Below are positions 28,027 to 36,230 of a DNA stretch of 64,000 nt, piece by piece. How positions within the stretch are numbered: position 1 is the first letter of the stretch; the number at the start of each line of letters is the position of its first letter. The notes under the pieces were generated by a model. That model saw only the letters and a program-made list of their open reading frames with translations, did not search any database and had not been told where the DNA came from. The DNA is from CAYNFR01 sp964396595 (GTDB lineage Bacteria; Bacteroidota; Bacteroidia; Chitinophagales; Saprospiraceae). Both the position numbers and the translations under genes were made by a program. The DNA lies in the NCBI GenBank assembly GCA_964396595.1, contig CAYNFR010000016.1, forward strand, positions 1 to 64,000, given 5' to 3'.

Positions 28027-29892
28027 TCATTCTTCTGTTAAAATGGAAGTAAGTAATTCGGGTTTAATTTTCTGCAAGAAAGCTTCAACATCTTTTAGTC
28101 GTTTTTCTAAATCTTCATTCTTTAGGTGTAGTTCTTTTATCGCCTCTAGGAGTATAGGGGTAAGTTTTGGATAGTCAATGCTTTTAAACCCATCAACGGA
28201 TGTCAAAACTAGCTCGGGGAAGATTGCTTCGACTTCTTGCGCGATAAGTCCTATTTGTCTTGTATTGGTGAATTCTTTTTCTGGAAAATCTTGTTCTCGC
28301 CATTGATAATATACACCCCGTAGTGTCATTAGTGCCGCCAGAGGATCTAATAGGGGCGTAATATTGCGCTTGAATCGTATGTCTGAAGTATGGGTAAGTG
28401 AGCCGTTATACAGTATGTTACCATGAACATATAGGCCGTTTGCCGGTGTATTGTTTTCGTTGATGCCCACGCTCAGGCCACCATTTTTTTGAACGATTAG
28501 TTTTATACCCGTACCCATTTCAACAACCAAGGGAACTTGGTTTTCCACCACCTTTACGCTGAGCTTTGCTAAAGGGTTTTTGTCTCCTATGCCGACATTT
28601 TTATTTTTTGTAATCATCAGACTGTCCAGAAAAGATATGTTGCCTGTTGTGCTGAAATTGCCATGGGCGATCAGTGCGTTAGTATCAAAGTTGCCCCAAA
28701 TCAATGGGTGGATAGTGTCTGTATTATCTATGAATAGTAAATTACTCTCGGTAGTGGTTTTTCCACCAGCTAAATGACCTATAAAAACATTGGCATTTCC
28801 AGAGAGATTGTTTCCTCCTGCGGCAAATCCTAAAAAGGTGTTTTTCAATCCATCATTAGTCACTCCGGATAAAGCGCCAAGGAAAGAATTCTCATCTCCG
28901 GAAGTAGTAGCGTATCCACTTTCCGCCCCTACAAAGGTATTATTTGAACCTGTATTATTATTCTGTCCTGCACCGCTACCCATGAAGACATTCGAATTTC
29001 CGGAAGTATTGCTGGATCCTGATAATATACCAAAGAAGCTATTGCTCTCTCCCACATTATTAAGAAATCCGCTTGAAAATCCGAAAAAGGAGTTATTGCG
29101 ACCTGTTGTATTATTAAAACCAGCTGATCGACCAAAAAAAGAATTATTATCGCCACCGATGTTTCTATTACCTGCTGTTGTTCCAAAAAAGGCGTTATTC
29201 TGACCGGTGGTGTTTTGAGAGCCGGCTTCGCGACCAAAAAATGCGTTTTGACCACCGGATGTATTATTTCTTCCCGCTAAATACCCGAAAAAAGAGTTGC
29301 TATTAGCAGTATTGTTTCTTCCTGCCTGAGATCCAAAGAATGCGTTGTCAAAACCTATCTGGTTCAACTTGCCAGCTTCATATCCATAAAATGAATTATT
29401 CCCACCGGAAATATTGTTTTCACCGGAACTAGTTCCAAAGAAGGAATTACCACCAGCAGTCGTGTTCAGTTGCCCGCTTAATGCCCCAAAGAACGAATTC
29501 GCGGAGCCTGATATATTCGCATTGCCGGAAGACCGCCCGAAGAATGAGTTATTAGAACCATCTACATTATTACTCCCAGAGAAATTGCCATAAAATGAAT
29601 TGGCATCGCCGGATTGATTATTTTTACCGGACTCAAACCCAAAGAAGGAGTTAAACCTTCCACTAGTGATATTCTTGCCTGATTGGGCGCCCACGAATGT
29701 GTTACTCCTAGTGCCGACAGATTGATTAATACCGGACATCGATCCAATATGAATGGATGTCGTGTCACTCTGTAGTCCAAGATCAAATCTCCCTCTAAGT
29801 TTTCCATCTCCGGCAACATCTACATGTTGGCTTGATACTGAAGAGTATAGTACTAAAGTACTCACGATTGAAAGTATATTTTTTGTCATCAT
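28027..29892 (-). CDS. Secreted 17-residue-repeat protein with S74 self-cleaving chaperone domain
   Basis: An exported protein of about 620 residues. I start at the Met pair at 29887-29892 because it opens a signal peptide (MMTKNILSIVSTLVLYSSVSSQ); the upstream frame is open but not signal-like. A repeat region follows (28744-29703) with about 19 units of NSFFGxx(A/S)GxxNxxGxx. A collar-like beta segment comes next, then a C-terminal peptidase S74 domain with TSDIRFKRNITPL, whose Ser and Lys form the autocleavage dyad in phage tail-spike chaperones. It ends in a coiled coil (LHLKNEDLEKRLKDVEAFL). This predicts a trimeric fibre that releases its chaperone. It is divergent from the next gene. 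Confidence 0.85.
   Translation of the reverse strand: MMTKNILSIVSTLVLYSSVSSQHVDVAGDGKLRGRFDLGLQSDTTSIHIGSMSGINQSVGTRSNTFVGAQSGKNITSGRFNSFFGFESGKNNQSGDANSFYGNFSGSNNVDGSNNSFFGRSSGNANISGSANSFFGALSGQLNTTAGGNSFFGTSSGENNISGGNNSFYGYEAGKLNQIGFDNAFFGSQAGRNNTANSNSFFGYLAGRNNTSGGQNAFFGREAGSQNTTGQNNAFFGTTAGNRNIGGDNNSFFGRSAGFNNTTGRNNSFFGFSSGFLNNVGESNSFFGILSGSSNTSGNSNVFMGSGAGQNNNTGSNNTFVGAESGYATTSGDENSFLGALSGVTNDGLKNTFLGFAAGGNNLSGNANVFIGHLAGGKTTTESNLLFIDNTDTIHPLIWGNFDTNALIAHGNFSTTGNISFLDSLMITKNKNVGIGDKNPLAKLSVKVVENQVPLVVEMGTGIKLIVQKNGGLSVGINENNTPANGLYVHGNILYNGSLTHTSDIRFKRNITPLLDPLAALMTLRGVYYQWREQDFPEKEFTNTRQIGLIAQEVEAIFPELVLTSVDGFKSIDYPKLTPILLEAIKELHLKNEDLEKRLKDVEAFLQKIKPELLTSILTEE
28744..29703 (-). repeat. 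51-bp (17-residue) tandem repeat array, about 19 units
   Basis: Sixteen units are 17 residues long and three are 16, with the consensus N-(S/A/T)-F-(F/Y)-G-x-x-(A/S)-G-x-x-N-x-x-G-x-x. A degenerate extra unit precedes the array (SIHIGSMSGINQSVG). DNA copies are diverged, so the array is old rather than freshly expanded. The spacing resembles the left-handed beta-roll repeats of trimeric autotransporter heads. Confidence 0.85.
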
Positions 29893-30053
29893 AGAAATTT
29901 TTTTGGATTCGATATTGATTTTATATATGATCCCATTGTTGCGAAATTTTACCAAATATTTGTGTAATTTTTTCATATTACAATTTTTGACAATGCATAA
30001 TTGGCACATTTTGTGCTTGTTAATGTGTGGATGTTTATTATCCATCACGACGC

Positions 30054-31844
30054 ATGTCACTACGAGTTATATTCATAGTATCCTTTTTATCCACCTACGG
30101 ACTGCTCAACGGCCAAGCCGTGCGTTGTCCGGTAAATCGATGGGCTGTCGCCAATACGGGTGGTGCTTATATCGATGATATAGGGAATATGGCTGTTTAT
30201 GGCAATTTTACCAACCTAGAGAATAGTGAATTTGTCAATGATGGCAATCTCTACTTTCTCGGCAATGTCGAAAATCGGGGATTCCTGGGAGAAGGTGATG
30301 GTGCAGAATATATTCTGCATTGTGACACAGCAGTCACCACTATCAGTGGTGCTGGCGTGACAGAGTTTAATAGACTCTTTGTTAATAATCAATCAGGCGT
30401 AAAGCTTGAGTCAGAAATACGCATAAAAACCTCTTTAACTTTTCAGAATGGCATTATTCATACAGATAGAAGATCGCCCTCTTATAGAGTTTCATTCAGG
30501 CCGAATAGCGTTTATAATGCAGCCGATGATACTAAGCACATAAACGGTGTTGTCCGCAAGCAAGGGCCTGATCCATTTACCTTTCCTGTAGGTGATGGAG
30601 ATCATCTTTCTCGCATAGGCGTAGTCGGTGTTAATAATTTTGATTTGTTTCAAGCGGCTTATTACAGCAAAAATTTAGAACAAGACGTATGGGCTAGTCC
30701 GGGAAGCTTTGATCACGAGACTAAAGATTTCAATGTTTATAAAGTTCAGGATAAGGAATTTTGGACATTGACAGGTGGACAAGCCACCCGAATTACCTTA
30801 CACTGGACGACATATAGTCAGATTAATCAACTCGTTGCGAATGTGAATGACCTCGTAGTCGCGGGTTGGGATGGTTTTAAGTGGGTTAATCTCGGTAAGA
30901 CGGAGATGCAATCCTTCTTGGGCTTTGGAATCATTTCATCTCGGCGTGTTATACCGAATAATTATCGCGCGTTTACTTTTGGTGTCTCTGATCTGGACGG
31001 AGACGGTTATGTTGACTCAATGGATCCGGCACCACTGGACGCTTGTATACCGGATCCTTCTGCCGAGGCATGTCAACAAAGAGTGTGTGTTTCAGTAGAG
31101 CTAGGCGTGTTTCTCGAAGGTGGTCTAGCCCAGCCGGGCAATGAAGTTGCTGACAAGATGCGATTACGACTCTATAACTTTGGATATCTTCCCGGTATGC
31201 GACCTAAGACACTCTTCGGGGTATCATCTAAGCCGGGACATCCGTATGAAGGAGTTCCATGGAACTACGATGGTGCTGAGGGCAAAGAGATTAACGAGTT
31301 TGCTCCGACAACAGGAGATAATCGTTATCCCGAGGAAATTGTGGATTGGGTAATGGTAAGTCTGCGGACCTCTGTAGACGCTTCTTCAACAGTCTGCCGT
31401 AAACCAGCCATGATTAATGCTGAAGGGGATGTGATGTTCACTGAGTTTTTTGACTGTTGTGATATGGCGAGTAATCGCTATTATGTAGTCATTGAGCATC
31501 GCAATCACCTTCCTGTAATGACACCCACTGCCATTGAGCTTCAAGATGGAAAATTGTCTTTTGATTTCCGCAAGAATCAATCATACACCAGACTTTTGGG
31601 AAGTGGTCAGAAGGAACTTCGTCCGGGTGTCTTCGCCATGTTTGCAGGAAACGGAGATCAATCTATGGCCGCAGAATCACCTAAAGACCTTAACGCCAAT
31701 GACAATTCGATGTGGTTGCAGGATAATGGCAAACACTCTGGTTATTACTTCCAAGACTTTGACTTAAGTGGAGACGTAAATGTTCAAGACAAATCACTAT
31801 GGTTACGTAATAACGGAATATTCACGGATGTGGATATCAGATAG
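30054..31844 (+). CDS. Large secreted protein with dockerin-like C-terminal calcium motifs
   Basis: The 596-residue exported protein starts at the ATG at 30054 (MSLRVIFIVSFLSTYGLLNGQA is the signal peptide); a GTG nine codons earlier is unlikely. The N-terminal half reads as a beta-helix-like repeat region (GNFTNLENSEFVNDGNLYF). An Asp-rich loop (DLDGDGYVDSMDPAPLD) near residue 320 is a thrombospondin type 3-like calcium site. The C-terminal 55 residues hold two similar units ending in DNSMWLQDNG and DKSLWLRNNG, dockerin-like. I see no type IX sorting domain. It shares a short divergent promoter region with the S74 gene. Confidence 0.7.
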   Translation: MSLRVIFIVSFLSTYGLLNGQAVRCPVNRWAVANTGGAYIDDIGNMAVYGNFTNLENSEFVNDGNLYFLGNVENRGFLGEGDGAEYILHCDTAVTTISGAGVTEFNRLFVNNQSGVKLESEIRIKTSLTFQNGIIHTDRRSPSYRVSFRPNSVYNAADDTKHINGVVRKQGPDPFTFPVGDGDHLSRIGVVGVNNFDLFQAAYYSKNLEQDVWASPGSFDHETKDFNVYKVQDKEFWTLTGGQATRITLHWTTYSQINQLVANVNDLVVAGWDGFKWVNLGKTEMQSFLGFGIISSRRVIPNNYRAFTFGVSDLDGDGYVDSMDPAPLDACIPDPSAEACQQRVCVSVELGVFLEGGLAQPGNEVADKMRLRLYNFGYLPGMRPKTLFGVSSKPGHPYEGVPWNYDGAEGKEINEFAPTTGDNRYPEEIVDWVMVSLRTSVDASSTVCRKPAMINAEGDVMFTEFFDCCDMASNRYYVVIEHRNHLPVMTPTAIELQDGKLSFDFRKNQSYTRLLGSGQKELRPGVFAMFAGNGDQSMAAESPKDLNANDNSMWLQDNGKHSGYYFQDFDLSGDVNVQDKSLWLRNNGIFTDVDIR

Positions 31845-31859
31845 TTATTTGATCACCGT

Positions 31860-34220
31860 TTATACTATCACGCTTTCGTAGTCTTTGCCATCAATGATCA
31901 TCTTTGCTATGATTTCGCAGAGAATTTCTGAAGTTCCGCCACCGATCTGACCTAGTCGGGCATCACGCCACATACGCGCCATAGGATAATCTTCCATGTA
32001 TCCATAGCCACCAAAAAGCTGAAGACATTCGAAACTAACTTTATCATGGAGCTTGGTCGCAAGCAATTTGGCCATTGAGGCTTCTTTTACTAAGTATTCG
32101 CCACGTGCATGACGGTCATATAGGCTGTAGACAAATTGTCGGTTTAGTTCGATTTCAGACGCCATCTCAGCGATACGATGTCTGATTACTTGGTATCGAT
32201 TCAGTGGTTTGCCAAATGTCTCTCGCTCGCGTATATATTTGAGCGTAAGCTCTAAGGCATATTGAGAAGCAGACACTGCACCGAGTGCCATACTTAATCT
32301 TTCACTCACGAAGTGCATCATGATATAAAAGAACCCTTGATTTATTGATCCCAACATCTGTGAAGCAGGTACGCGCACGTTGTCAAAACTGATCTCACCC
32401 GTATCCGATGCGTGCCAGCCCAATTTTTTTAACGCCCGTGCACTAACACCAGCTTGCGTGCGGTCTAAAATAAACAGGCTTATGCCCTTGAGGCCCTCAT
32501 CGGGGTTTGTTTTAACGGCGGTGATGATATAGTCACTATTCACACCATTAGTAATAAAAGTCTTGGAGCCGTTAATGATAAAATCGTCTCCATCTTTGAC
32601 GGCTGTTGTCCTCAGCGCTTTTACATCTGAACCGCCACCCGGCTCCGTAATTGCTAAGCAGCCGATCAGCATTCCTTGCACTCCCGATCTAAGATATTTT
32701 TGCTTCTGTTCTTCTGATCCTTCAGCGTTTATGTGCGTTAAGGCTAAAGACATGTGTGCTCCTATGGCAGCAGCAAATCCCCCAGAGTTTACTCTAGCCA
32801 GCTCTTCTGTAAAGACCACTGAATGCCAAATATCGAGATCGGAACCGCCATACCTTTCTGGCAGGGATAAACCCATATAACCTTGCTCACCAAATTTTTC
32901 AAATATCTCACGGGGAATCGAGCCTTCTTCTTCCCACAGATCGATATATGGTATTACTTCTCGGCTCAAAAAATCCTTCAATGTAGATCTGAACAAGGCG
33001 TGTTGTTCGTTAAAAAAGCTGATATTGTCTTCATTGCTGCTAAGTGTGCCGGCGGCCGAGGCCTTTTCGTAACTTTTGTCATCAATGACCATTTTGGCAA
33101 TGATTTCCCGCATTATTTCGGACGATCCTCCACCGATGGTGTTTACGCGTACATCTCTATACAGACGCGCCATCGGGTATTCTTCCATAAATCCATACCC
33201 ACCAAAAAACTGTAAACACTCGCTCGCTTGACGTTGATTTAGTTCAGAACATAACATCTTTGCCATGCTGCACAGTTTTACATCATAGATCTGCTTATCG
33301 TAAATTTTGCAGCAATGATAGACGAAAGCTTTCATGGCTTCTTTTTCAGCATACATGGTAGCTATACGATGCCTCAATACTTGAAACTTATCAATACTTC
33401 TGCCAAAGGCTTTGCGTTCGGACATATATTGGAGTGACTTAGCAAGCGCTGTTTCCATGGCTGTTATGCCTGTCGGCAATGCACATATACGCTCGAGTTG
33501 AAGGCCGTTCATCAGATAATAAAAGCCGCTTCCTTCATCCCCCAATAGGTGTTCAGCCGGAACGCGCACGTTGTCAAAGCTTAATTCTGCAGTATCCGAG
33601 GCATGCCATCCCAGCTTATTTAATTTGCGCGCAGAAACACCCGGCAGATGGGTATCAATAACAAGTAGGCTGATACCATACATGCCCGCCTCAGGCTTGG
33701 TTTTTACGGCTGTTACGACAAAATCACCATAGACTCCGTTAGTGATAAATGTCTTGGCACCATTAACGATATAGTGATCCCCCTCTCGAATAGCTCTCGT
33801 ACTAATTCCTGCCACGTCAGAACCGGCTCCGGGCTCAGTAATACCTATACTCCCGATAAGCTCGCCCGTAATAATCCCCGGCAGATATTTGTTTTTCAAA
33901 AAATCCGATCCAAACTTTAAGATGTACGGGGAGCACATATACTGTACTACCTGCTGCGTGATGATAAAGCCACCGGAGTTAATTCGGCCCAGTTCTTCAT
34001 TGAAGACCACATCAAAATAGAAGTCCAATTCTTGCCCTCCATACTGAGCAGGATACGATAATCCTAAAAATCCCATAGAGCCCATCTTGGTCCATATCTC
34101 TCTGGGAATTCTACCTGCTTCTTCCCATTCGTCAATATGAGGGATAACTTCTTTTTGTAAAAAATTTCTAAGGCTACTGCGAAACAGATCGTGTTCTTCA
34201 GAAAAAATCGGACTACGCAT
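31860..34220 (-). CDS. Tandem-fused acyl-CoA dehydrogenase (two complete domains)
   Basis: The 786 residues contain two full acyl-CoA dehydrogenases, about 1-380 and 405-786, joined by a Ser/Ala/Asn-rich linker. Both halves keep the FAD-site motif TEPG(A/G)GSD, KTFITNG, LGWHASDT and the terminal GGYG(F/Y)MEDYPMAR region. The usual MCAD catalytic Glu position near the C-terminus is IGGG, while a Glu lies in LQLERI and in VSERLS, which matches the base of long-chain and isovaleryl-CoA dehydrogenases. The halves are clearly paralogous but diverged. It follows an SDR gene by 2 bp in an acyl-CoA operon. The preferred chain length is unknown. Confidence 0.85.
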   Translation of the reverse strand: MRSPIFSEEHDLFRSSLRNFLQKEVIPHIDEWEEAGRIPREIWTKMGSMGFLGLSYPAQYGGQELDFYFDVVFNEELGRINSGGFIITQQVVQYMCSPYILKFGSDFLKNKYLPGIITGELIGSIGITEPGAGSDVAGISTRAIREGDHYIVNGAKTFITNGVYGDFVVTAVKTKPEAGMYGISLLVIDTHLPGVSARKLNKLGWHASDTAELSFDNVRVPAEHLLGDEGSGFYYLMNGLQLERICALPTGITAMETALAKSLQYMSERKAFGRSIDKFQVLRHRIATMYAEKEAMKAFVYHCCKIYDKQIYDVKLCSMAKMLCSELNQRQASECLQFFGGYGFMEEYPMARLYRDVRVNTIGGGSSEIMREIIAKMVIDDKSYEKASAAGTLSSNEDNISFFNEQHALFRSTLKDFLSREVIPYIDLWEEEGSIPREIFEKFGEQGYMGLSLPERYGGSDLDIWHSVVFTEELARVNSGGFAAAIGAHMSLALTHINAEGSEEQKQKYLRSGVQGMLIGCLAITEPGGGSDVKALRTTAVKDGDDFIINGSKTFITNGVNSDYIITAVKTNPDEGLKGISLFILDRTQAGVSARALKKLGWHASDTGEISFDNVRVPASQMLGSINQGFFYIMMHFVSERLSMALGAVSASQYALELTLKYIRERETFGKPLNRYQVIRHRIAEMASEIELNRQFVYSLYDRHARGEYLVKEASMAKLLATKLHDKVSFECLQLFGGYGYMEDYPMARMWRDARLGQIGGGTSEILCEIIAKMIIDGKDYESVIV

Positions 34221-34222
34221 AA

Positions 34223-35038
34223 TTATTTATCATTTCGTAAAAGAGACTTGAGTTCATTGTACAAACTCATTCTGTCTGTACTCAGATGTTCCATACCATC
34301 GACATATAGTGTTACACCACTGATATAGGATGAAAGAGGTGTGGACATAAACACCACCGCATTGGCTACTTCTTCTACAGAGCCCAATCTTTTCATTAGA
34401 TTGCCTTCGGCAATGTTGCCAATAAAGTTTTTAATCATCGGTGGATAATTATCTAAACCTGAGGACTCGATAATGCCCGGGGCAATGGCATTAACACGAA
34501 TATTATATTCAGCCCACTCTTGAGCAAGTGTCTTAGTTAAATTTTCAACTCCTGCTCTTGCTGCACCGGTGTGCGCCATGCCGGGGAAGCCTCGGATGAT
34601 ATTGGCAATGATATTGACTATGATGCCTGAGTGTTGTGGAATAAATATCTCATTGGCTAATATCTGGGACATATAGAATGTGCCGTTCAGATTATTATTG
34701 ATTACGGCACTCCATCCTTTTTCGCTGATAAGCTCGGCGGGTGCGGCAAATTGACCGCCGGCATTATTTATCAGGATGTCAAGGCGACCGAAGTGTTCTT
34801 TGATGTGAGTGGAGATTCTATAAATTTCCTCTGTATTGCGTATATCACAAGGTATCGCGATACAGTTTCCTAGCGTCGACAATCTTTCTTGCGCCTCTAG
34901 AAGTGGCTTTTCTTTGCGGGATGATATGATGACTTGAGCGCCTAGTTTTAAATAAAGTTCGGCGATACTATAGCCAATACCACTCCGTCCACCTGTTATC
35001 AGTGCTACTTTATTTTTGAGAATATCAGGATGATACAT
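34223..35038 (-). CDS. SDR oxidoreductase resembling trans-2-enoyl-CoA or 2,4-dienoyl-CoA reductase
   Basis: I start at the Met at 35038 (MYHPDILKNKVALITGG), since the alternative at 35071 overlaps the upstream gene by 23 bp. The NAD(P) motif is TGGRSGIG, then NNAGGQFAAPA. The usual YxxxK catalytic motif is not present: its place reads HTGAARAGVENLTK. This substitution and the following NIRVNAIAPGII are features of peroxisomal-type enoyl-CoA and dienoyl-CoA reductases. With flanking acyl-CoA dehydrogenases, a role in unsaturated or branched acyl-CoA metabolism is likely. It is operonic between the two dehydrogenase genes. Confidence 0.8.
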   Translation of the reverse strand: MYHPDILKNKVALITGGRSGIGYSIAELYLKLGAQVIISSRKEKPLLEAQERLSTLGNCIAIPCDIRNTEEIYRISTHIKEHFGRLDILINNAGGQFAAPAELISEKGWSAVINNNLNGTFYMSQILANEIFIPQHSGIIVNIIANIIRGFPGMAHTGAARAGVENLTKTLAQEWAEYNIRVNAIAPGIIESSGLDNYPPMIKNFIGNIAEGNLMKRLGSVEEVANAVVFMSTPLSSYISGVTLYVDGMEHLSTDRMSLYNELKSLLRNDK

Positions 35039-35048
35039 AATGGAAATG

Positions 35049-36191
35049 TTAAAAGCCCATGGAGCGGCCAATGATTTCTTTCATAATTTCATTTGTCCCG
35101 CCATAAATTCTGGATATGCGTGCATCTGTAAAAAATCTTGACACAGGATAATCAGTCATATAGCCATAACCTCCGAATAGCTGAAGACATTGGTCGACGA
35201 CTCTAGCCTGAAGATCAGAAGTCCAATATTTGGCCATGGCCGCTTTTTCAGCAGACAGGTCATCATTGTTTAATTCTAGGATACAACTATCGACAAATGT
35301 TCTGGCGATAGTGATTTCAGTCTTCATTTCTGCGAGTTTAAATCTCGAATTTTGAAAAGACCCTATTGATCTCCCGAAGGCTTTTCGCTCTGTACAATAT
35401 TGGATCGTCAGATCCAATAATCCTTCACAAGCTGCTACACATCCGACTGCTATGGATAAACGTTCTTGCGGCAGATTATGCATAAGATAATAAAATCCCA
35501 GTCCTTCTTGACCTAAAAGATTTTCGCAAGGTACTTCGACATCGTGAAAGAATAGCTCTGCGGTATCCTGTGCTTTTAGACCTATCTTATCGAGATTTTT
35601 TCCTCTTTCGAATCCCGGCATTACTCCCTCGACCAGCAGTAGGCTTATGCCCTTATGTTTTTCCTCCGGATCAGTCTTAGCTACTACGATTACGAGGTCA
35701 CTGTTGATACCATTCGTGATAAAGGTTTTAGAACCATTGAGGATATACTTATCTCCTTTTTTTATAGCGGTGGTTTTTACGCCTGCTAGGTCGCTGCCGG
35801 TGCCAGGTTCTGTCATAGCTATGGCTGTGATACATTCGCCAGCGGCGATGTCGGACATATATTTTTCTTTTTGTGCCGGCGTGAAATAGCTCAAAAAGTA
35901 CGGAGCCATGATATCATTCTGTAAAGTGAATCCCGGCCCTGAAAACGACTCACGCGCTAATTGTTCGCTGATTATCGAGTTAAAGCGAAAATCCTTGATA
36001 CCCATGCCGCCGTATTGCTCAGGAAAATCCATACACAAGAAGCCCTGAGCTCCCGCTTTGAGCCATAGATCGCGAGGTACGATCCCTTCTTTTTCCCACT
36101 GATGGTGAAAAGGTTTAATTTCTTTTTTGACAAATTCTGCATAAGCTTCTTGAAACATTTGAAGCTCTTCGGTCATGATATTTGAATTCAT
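35049..36191 (-). CDS. Acyl-CoA dehydrogenase
   Basis: This single-domain FAD enzyme of 380 residues catalyses alpha,beta-dehydrogenation of acyl-CoA thioesters. Motifs are TEPGTGSD, KTFITNG, LGQEGLGF and GGYGYM. The LPQERLS segment carries Glu at the long-chain/isovaleryl position, while the C-terminal loop is IYGGTNEIM. A second Met six codons in (36176) is an equally good start. It lies 39 bp after the quinone oxidoreductase gene and precedes the SDR. It is probably a paralogue of the fused protein with a different acyl preference. Confidence 0.92.
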   Translation of the reverse strand: MNSNIMTEELQMFQEAYAEFVKKEIKPFHHQWEKEGIVPRDLWLKAGAQGFLCMDFPEQYGGMGIKDFRFNSIISEQLARESFSGPGFTLQNDIMAPYFLSYFTPAQKEKYMSDIAAGECITAIAMTEPGTGSDLAGVKTTAIKKGDKYILNGSKTFITNGINSDLVIVVAKTDPEEKHKGISLLLVEGVMPGFERGKNLDKIGLKAQDTAELFFHDVEVPCENLLGQEGLGFYYLMHNLPQERLSIAVGCVAACEGLLDLTIQYCTERKAFGRSIGSFQNSRFKLAEMKTEITIARTFVDSCILELNNDDLSAEKAAMAKYWTSDLQARVVDQCLQLFGGYGYMTDYPVSRFFTDARISRIYGGTNEIMKEIIGRSMGF

Positions 36192-36230
36192 AAATGTTTT
36201 ATTGTCGCTTAATGATTAATCATCTCGTTG

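Noticed and set aside
28929..29255. Other-frame open stretches through the repeat array
   Set aside because: They arise because the 51-bp repeat keeps all frames open; none has a signal peptide or family match.
30027..30053. GTG start for the dockerin-like protein
   Set aside because: The ATG at 30054 opens directly into a good signal peptide, and the nine extra residues would spoil it.
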